Assembly (NCBI GenBank): GCA_031254715.1
Contig: JAIRTY010000604.1
Span: 1-10,072, forward strand
Source: Nocardiopsaceae bacterium
GTDB taxonomy: Bacteria > Actinomycetota > Actinomycetes > Streptosporangiales > Streptosporangiaceae
Reading direction: 5' to 3'
DNA length: 10,072 nucleotides
Positions 6,520-10,072 of the stretch are shown in pieces (positions within the stretch are counted from its first letter, which is position 1; each line of letters starts with the position of its first letter). A model generated the notes under the pieces. It searched no databases and was not told the origin of the DNA. It saw only the letters and a program-made list of their open reading frames with translations. The position numbers and the translations under genes are program-made.

Positions 6520-6874
6520 TATGCGCCCGGCGGAGCATCTCGTCAAGTTCGGGGTCAGGCCCTATCGCTCTGACTTCCTGCGCGCAGCGGCAGGCGACTG
6601 CGATCTTGGCAGCCCACTCCAGTGCCTCCTCGCGCGACGGCACGTCGACGACCGTGAGTCCGCCGATGGCCTCCGGGTACGGGCCGTCGGTGACCGTCCC
6701 GTCGGTGGCCACGACGCTCGCCCGCTGGTCTTCCAGTCCGCCGGCGCACACAAGCACGCCCTCGTTCACGGCTTCCTGGACCACTGCGTGCGCGTCCTTG
6801 GCCACGGTGGGCATGTCATCGCCGGGGATGTGGTCCATCGCGTGGGCATCGAACGAGATCACGTACCACGTCAT
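6515..6874 (-). CDS. YciI-like (DGPF domain) protein
   Basis: The product is 119 residues and starts at ATG 6874, with GGGAG seven bases upstream. It begins MTWYVISF, then has helix KDAHAVVQEAVNEGVLVCAGGL (about 26-46), the hallmark DGPYPEAIGGLTVVDVPS (63-80, the DGPF motif as DGPY), the helix EEALEWAAKIAVA (82-94) and a final strand VRAI. This is a typical ferredoxin-like YCII/DGPF fold of normal length. These cytoplasmic proteins are small dimers whose biochemical role is mostly unknown; in actinobacteria they are often encoded beside an ECF sigma factor. No sigma factor is visible here: downstream on this strand lies only the decayed Mrr sequence. The residues ACRCAQEVRAIGPDPELDEM are an ordinary C-terminal end, and the gene looks intact. 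Confidence 0.88.
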   Translation of the reverse strand: MTWYVISFDAHAMDHIPGDDMPTVAKDAHAVVQEAVNEGVLVCAGGLEDQRASVVATDGTVTDGPYPEAIGGLTVVDVPSREEALEWAAKIAVACRCAQEVRAIGPDPELDEMLRRAHR

Positions 6875-7309
6875 CGCATGACTCCCGTGTCCCGGCGGCC
6901 TCCTCCGGCCGCACGTTAACTCATATAGCAGCCGGCCAGTGCGCCGGGCCGTGCTTATGGTACGGAAAAGGGTCTAAGGTTCGATGCCGTAGGGGGCTTC
7001 ACGAGCTAGCAGGTCAAGCTGGGTCTTCTGGCCAGGACTGGTCACCTTCAAGAATCATTTGACCTTCAGCTGACCGTCGTTCATGGCGTCAACCGTCGGC
7101 ATTCTGGCGCATGGATTGGCCCATGACGATATGGCCGAAGTGCCAAGCGGCGGTCCTGAGCCATCGGCTGTTGGGTCTCAGCAAGTTGAGCAACTGCGCG
7201 TTGCGGCGCGCTTGCCGAGGAGGCGGATGTCCCGCCCCCGGGCTGGCTTGCTTCATGGCTGGTAGAACGTGGTGATGGGGTTCACCTCTGCCCGCGCTGG
7301 TGGCCGGGG
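6875..7309. other. Gene-free gap with dispersed repeat
   Basis: About 435 bases lie between the divergent YciI and LtrA genes. I see no protein-like frame. It contains copy B of the dispersed repeat (7158-7194), two close copies of ACCTTCA around 7047-7070 and two of ACCGTCG near 7074-7098. A T-arm-like GGTTCGATGCC around 6980 does not belong to a foldable tRNA. Promoters for both flanking genes probably lie here but I cannot point to them. Confidence 0.5.
7158..7194. repeat. Dispersed repeat, copy B
   Basis: Matches 483-520 in the same orientation at about 30 aligned positions, with one single-base gap. The shared core is GTTGRGTCTCAGYAAGTTG. The homology does not extend clearly on either side, so the repeat unit is short or its flanks have diverged. 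Confidence 0.5.
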
Positions 7310-8593
7310 ATGACCGAGCCCGCGGCACGCCCGCGGCCGTGGCTGCGGCTCATGTCCGGCCGCGATCCCGGCGAGGCGCACCGTGCCTCCACGCCGCTGG
7401 AGCTGCTGTTCGACCTGACGTTCGTGGTCGCGGTGGCGCGGGCGGGCATCGAGCTGCGCGACGCGCTGGCGCAAGGGCATGCCGGTCACGCGCTGGCGGG
7501 CTACGCGGTGGTGTTTTTCGGCCTGTGGTGGGCGTGGGTGAACTTCACTTGGTTCGCCTCTGCCTACGACACCGATGATGTGGCCTACCGGCTGCTGACG
7601 CTGCTGCAGATGGCCGGCGTGCTGGTGTTCGCGGCCGGGATCCCCGCCGCGTTTGCCCATTTCGACTTCGCCACGGTCGTGGCCGGGTACGTGATCATGC
7701 GGCTGGCGCTGGTGACCCAGTGGCTGCGCGCCGCCCGCAGCCACCCCGAAGGCCGGCCCGGCACGCTGCGGTACGCGGCCGGCGTCACCGTGGTCCAGGC
7801 CTGCTGGGTCGGCTGGCTGTTCCTGCCCGGGCCGGCCCGCCTGGCCGGCTTGCTGGTGCTGGTGGCCGCCGAGCTGGCGGTGCCGGCCTGGGCCGAGTTC
7901 GCCGGCCGGGCCACGCCCTGGCATCCCGGTCACATCACCGAACGGTATGGGCTGTTCACCATCATCGTGCTGGGGGAGGTCATCGCCGCGATCGCGGCCG
8001 CGGTCCAGGAAGCGCTGGGCCACAGCCGGGCCTCACCTGGCCTGCTGACCGCAGCGGCCGCCGGGCTGCTGCTGGTGTTCGCGTTGTGGTGGTCATATTT
8101 CAAGCACTCCGCCGCCGAGCGCATCGCCCAATCGCTGCCCTGGACGTTCGTGTGGGCGCTCGGGCACTACCTGATCTTCGCCGCCGTCGCCGCGCTCGGC
8201 GCCGGGCTTCAGGTCGCGGTCGGCACTCTCGCCCACACCACCCGCGTCACTCAGCCCTTCGCGGCCTTCGCCGTAGCCATCCCGGTCGCGGTTTTCATCG
8301 CCGTGCTCGGGTTGCTCACCACCCGCATCAGCAGCGCAGCCGCTGGGCTCACGCTCCTGACCGCAGCCCTGGTCCTGGCGGCCGCCGCGGCAACCCCCAT
8401 CCTCACCCTCCCGCCCAGCATCGTCATCATGGTCGCGCTGGTGGCCTCGCTGCTCGCCTACCACCTCACGGCCGCACACCGGGCAACCCGCCACCCCGGA
8501 CCCGGACCGGTTCCCGGCAACGCCACCGACCCTGCCGCGCCGCCCGGGCACCGCGGCAGCGCAGCCGAGCCTCCCGCCCGTGGCTCCCGTTAG
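7310..8593 (+). CDS. LtrA family (low temperature requirement protein A) membrane protein
   Basis: The product is 427 residues and strongly hydrophobic, with roughly ten to twelve membrane helices. Three signatures of the LtrA family (PF06772) are present in order: PLELLFDLTFVVAVAR (29-44), WWAWVNFTWFAS (73-84) and HITERYGLFTIIVLGEVI (208-225). The N-terminal MTEPAARPRPWLRLMSGRDP is a short cytoplasmic lead and the C-terminal tail after about residue 390 is a Pro/Gly/Ala-rich soluble stretch (HPGPGPVPGNATDPAAPPG). Length is normal for the family. LtrA was named from a Listeria mutant that fails to grow in the cold; the transport or signalling role is not settled. The ATG at 7310 follows GGCCGGGG immediately, which is too close for a usual Shine-Dalgarno site, so the transcript may be leaderless or the site weak; no better in-frame start is visible. 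It stands alone and converges with the gene at 8646-8978. Confidence 0.92.
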   Translation: MTEPAARPRPWLRLMSGRDPGEAHRASTPLELLFDLTFVVAVARAGIELRDALAQGHAGHALAGYAVVFFGLWWAWVNFTWFASAYDTDDVAYRLLTLLQMAGVLVFAAGIPAAFAHFDFATVVAGYVIMRLALVTQWLRAARSHPEGRPGTLRYAAGVTVVQACWVGWLFLPGPARLAGLLVLVAAELAVPAWAEFAGRATPWHPGHITERYGLFTIIVLGEVIAAIAAAVQEALGHSRASPGLLTAAAAGLLLVFALWWSYFKHSAAERIAQSLPWTFVWALGHYLIFAAVAALGAGLQVAVGTLAHTTRVTQPFAAFAVAIPVAVFIAVLGLLTTRISSAAAGLTLLTAALVLAAAAATPILTLPPSIVIMVALVASLLAYHLTAAHRATRHPGPGPVPGNATDPAAPPGHRGSAAEPPARGSR

Positions 8594-8645
8594 CACCGGA
8601 GGAAAGCGAGGAGTGATTGCCACGCCAGCATCAGAACCGACCGGT

Positions 8646-8978
8646 TCAGCATGGGTGGGAGTGGATGAGGATCCGCCGGGAGATGATCCCTTGTCCGACG
8701 TGGCCGCCTGCCCGCACGGTGAAGTGCTGCCCGGGGCCGAGGAAACTACCCGCCCGCTCATCGGTCAGCGTGATGGTCACCACCGACTGCTCTCCCGGCA
8801 TCAGTGGTGTCTCATCATCGGGGCACAACGCGGCCGGGAAGTAATGATCGCAGCCCGGGCTGCCAGGCGGACACGCGTGCACCGTGACCGTGTACGTGCC
8901 AGCCGCGTCGTAGCTGGCACGTACACCGGAAGCCGACGCATCCAGCGTGACCAGGGCCCGGTACCGGTAGGTCTGCAC
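8646..8978 (-). CDS. Hypothetical protein, EF-Tu C-terminal-barrel-like
   Basis: The product is 110 residues from GTG 8978, chosen because GGGAG lies six bases upstream; a TTG at 8999 is a less likely start. It begins with a strand YRYRALVTLDA (4-14), then GTYTVTVHAC (27-36), a loop with CPPGSPGCDHYFPAALCPDD (36-55), PLMPGEQSVVTITLTDERA (58-76) and FLGPGQHFTVRAGGHVGQGI (79-98), ending with SRRILIHSHPC. This alternation of strands with PGE and GPGQHF/GxxVGxGxxSRR motifs resembles the C-terminal beta-barrel domain of EF-Tu-type factors, and small stand-alone actinobacterial proteins of this kind are known to me as hypothetical. Function unknown. Two Cys flank the PPGSPG loop (36, 43), with others at 52 and 110. 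A perfect 14-base inverted repeat lies inside the gene at 8890-8926. It converges with LtrA. Confidence 0.72.
   Translation of the reverse strand: MQTYRYRALVTLDASASGVRASYDAAGTYTVTVHACPPGSPGCDHYFPAALCPDDETPLMPGEQSVVTITLTDERAGSFLGPGQHFTVRAGGHVGQGIISRRILIHSHPC
8890..8926. repeat. Perfect 14-base inverted repeat inside a gene
   Basis: GTGTACGTGCCAGC (8890-8903) is the exact reverse complement of GCTGGCACGTACAC (8913-8926), separated by nine bases. It lies within codons for GVRASYDAAGTYTV of the gene at 8646-8978. Folded as RNA this is a very stable hairpin within the message. Confidence 0.7.
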
Positions 8979-9472
8979 TCCGCACTCCCGCTTTCGCAAA
9001 CCCCGCCCGTCGCCGGCGCTGGCGGGCAGCTCTTATGCACGTTGTGATCAGCTGGGGCCTCTGGCACGGGCACAGCGCGCGGCCTCGCCCGCACCGCCCG
9101 TCCACGGGTGGCCATGGCCTGGCAGTATGACGTCGGCCGGCAAGCTTTCTAGCGCGTCCAGGGAGCTTTCCCGCTTCGCCTAACTGGCCCCGCATGGCTC
9201 TTCCGCTCCGGCCCGGTTGCATGCTCTCGTCCTTGGCGAACCAGTCTGTGTGACTTGGGGGAGCGACACAGCGGTGAGTTGGCCAGGTTCGGCCATGCGG
9301 TTCGTAGCAGCCGGGCTCGGCGCAATGACGTAGCGGAAAAGTGGCGGGTTGTCCGGTCAGGTGCCGAGAGGACAAGATGACCCTGGGCCCGATCCGGGCG
9401 AGAGCGTGATTGAGGAAGCCGCGGCGTCCCCAAGGCGTAGCAGGAACGCGGCCAGAGAGAGCGGGGGAGCCG
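8979..9472. other. Gene-free gap before MASE1 gene
   Basis: About 490 bases without a frame I can support. Long minus-strand frames run through it (for example to 9504), but their residue patterns are Arg/Pro/Gly-rich and match no family. No clear transposase, tRNA, promoter or terminator is recognised. The gene upstream of the MASE1 start, if one existed, has decayed past recognition. Confidence 0.5.
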
Positions 9473-10072
9473 GTGTCAGCTGAGCCGGCCGGGTGGATGA
9501 GCACCCGTCATGACAGCCCGCCGGCGGGAGTGCCGCCGGTACCTGGGGCGGAGCCTGGCCGCCGCTCCGGGGATCCCGGATTACCCGCCGCGCTTGTTGC
9601 GCTGCGCCCAGGTGTCGCACGCAGTGGCGAGGTCACGAGGCCCGGCGACATGGCTCTGGCGCTGCTGCTCTTTGCCGTGGTGGCGGCGGCCCACGCTGCC
9701 GGTACGGAGGTCGTCCAGCACCTCGGCCGCGTCACTAGCACGGGTGAGATCTTCTTCCCGGCTGCTGGACTGACCGTTGTCGCCCTGCTGCTGCTGCCTC
9801 GCCGGCTCTGGCCGCTGGTCCTGGTGGGCGTGTTCGGCAGCGAGCTACTGGGCGGCGCCCTGTCGCGGGGCGGCGCCATGGCGGCCGTCGGGCCCGCGCT
9901 TGCTCATACCCTCGAGCCGGCGGTGGGGATGGGGGTGCTGGTGACCTTGGGCGGCTGAGCTGGGCCGCGATCCGGTTCGGCCCCAGAGGGGTCACCTGTG
10001 CGGCCGCGTTGATCGCCACTGTGGCGGAATGGGCCACCATCACCGATCACGGCTTGTTCGCGGCAATCGCCA
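9473..10072 (+). pseudogene. MASE1-domain sensor gene, frameshifted with internal deletion (runs off right edge)
   Basis: The frame opens at GTG 9473 (GGGGG five bases upstream) or ATG 9497 and codes for a Pro-rich lead, then helix MALALLLFAVVAAAHAAG and the MASE1 signature GEIFFPAAGLTVVALLLLPR, followed by LWPLVLVGVFGSELLGGAL and LEPAVGMGVLVTLGG. It stops at TGA 9956-9958. One frame over, directly at 9955, the sequence reads LSWAAIRFGPRG and continues through ATVAEWATITDHGLFAAIA to the edge. WAA(I/L)RFGPRG is the characteristic last part of MASE1. In intact MASE1 domains roughly 90-110 residues, several membrane helices, lie between these two segments; here they adjoin. So the gene has lost its middle and its frame. 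MASE1 is an integral membrane sensing domain of histidine kinases and diguanylate cyclases; the output domain would lie beyond the window. The deletion is inferred from the family layout. Confidence 0.72.

Noticed and set aside
6448..6573. Frame reading FAALQDIVAHSRTGDGGQVD between Mrr and YciI
   Set aside because: It looks protein-like for about 22 codons, but has no start, then runs antisense to the YciI gene and stops. Too short to support.
6965..7000. tRNA-like T-arm (GGTTCGATGCC) followed by a G-run
   Set aside because: The stem is imperfect, the loop does not end in the usual pyrimidine, and no matching acceptor, D or anticodon arms lie upstream.
7720..8616. 298-codon plus-strand frame within LtrA
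   Set aside because: It is an out-of-frame shadow rich in Arg, His, Pro and Gly, while the other frame carries all LtrA signatures.
8815..9504. Minus-strand 229-codon frame spanning the gap before MASE1
   Set aside because: It overlaps the better supported gene at 8646-8978 out of frame, and its residues (Arg, Pro, Gly, Cys, His) show no domain or conserved pattern.

Overview
The window is high-GC, with actinobacterial codon use. The best lineage marker is a complete mycothiol-dependent maleylpyruvate isomerase family gene, since mycothiol is an actinobacterial thiol. Several hypothetical families here are, from memory, also typical of soil actinomycetes. I cannot place it to genus. It reads as a loosely packed accessory stretch of single-gene units with long gaps and several decayed genes, not as one operon or pathway.

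Layout from left to right: the 5' part of an unrecognised minus-strand gene (1-257); a gap of about 400 bases with short repeats; a mycothiol-dependent enzyme gene (664-1335, plus); the first 15-16 codons of a DUF5131 (phage Gp37/Gp68) gene, cut off (from 1428, plus); a four-helix membrane protein (1536-1967, minus); a strong hairpin terminator (2014-2050); and a very large exported protein that joins a TolB-like PD40 propeller to a metal-dependent amidohydrolase (2055-5384, minus). Divergent from it lie a small Gln/Arg-rich ORF (5582-5875) and a decayed Mrr-type restriction endonuclease (about 6032-6439), perhaps pieces of one frameshifted gene. Next come a YciI/DGPF-domain protein (6515-6874, minus), a 435-base gap, an LtrA-family membrane protein (7310-8593, plus), a small beta-barrel-like hypothetical protein (8646-8978, minus), a gap of about 490 bases, and a MASE1 sensor gene that is frameshifted and internally deleted and runs off the right edge (9473-10072, plus).

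The genes show little functional linkage. Clearest individual calls: the secreted propeller-amidohydrolase, the mycothiol-dependent enzyme, LtrA and YciI. The main pattern is decay: three genes (DUF5131, Mrr, MASE1) are fragments, two of them from phage or defence-type families, and a roughly 37-base repeat occurs in two of the long gaps. This suggests past insertion and deletion. I did not find a convincing new multi-gene system; the most useful leads are the possible Mrr fusion, the dispersed repeat, and the unnamed families at 1536-1967 and 8646-8978.
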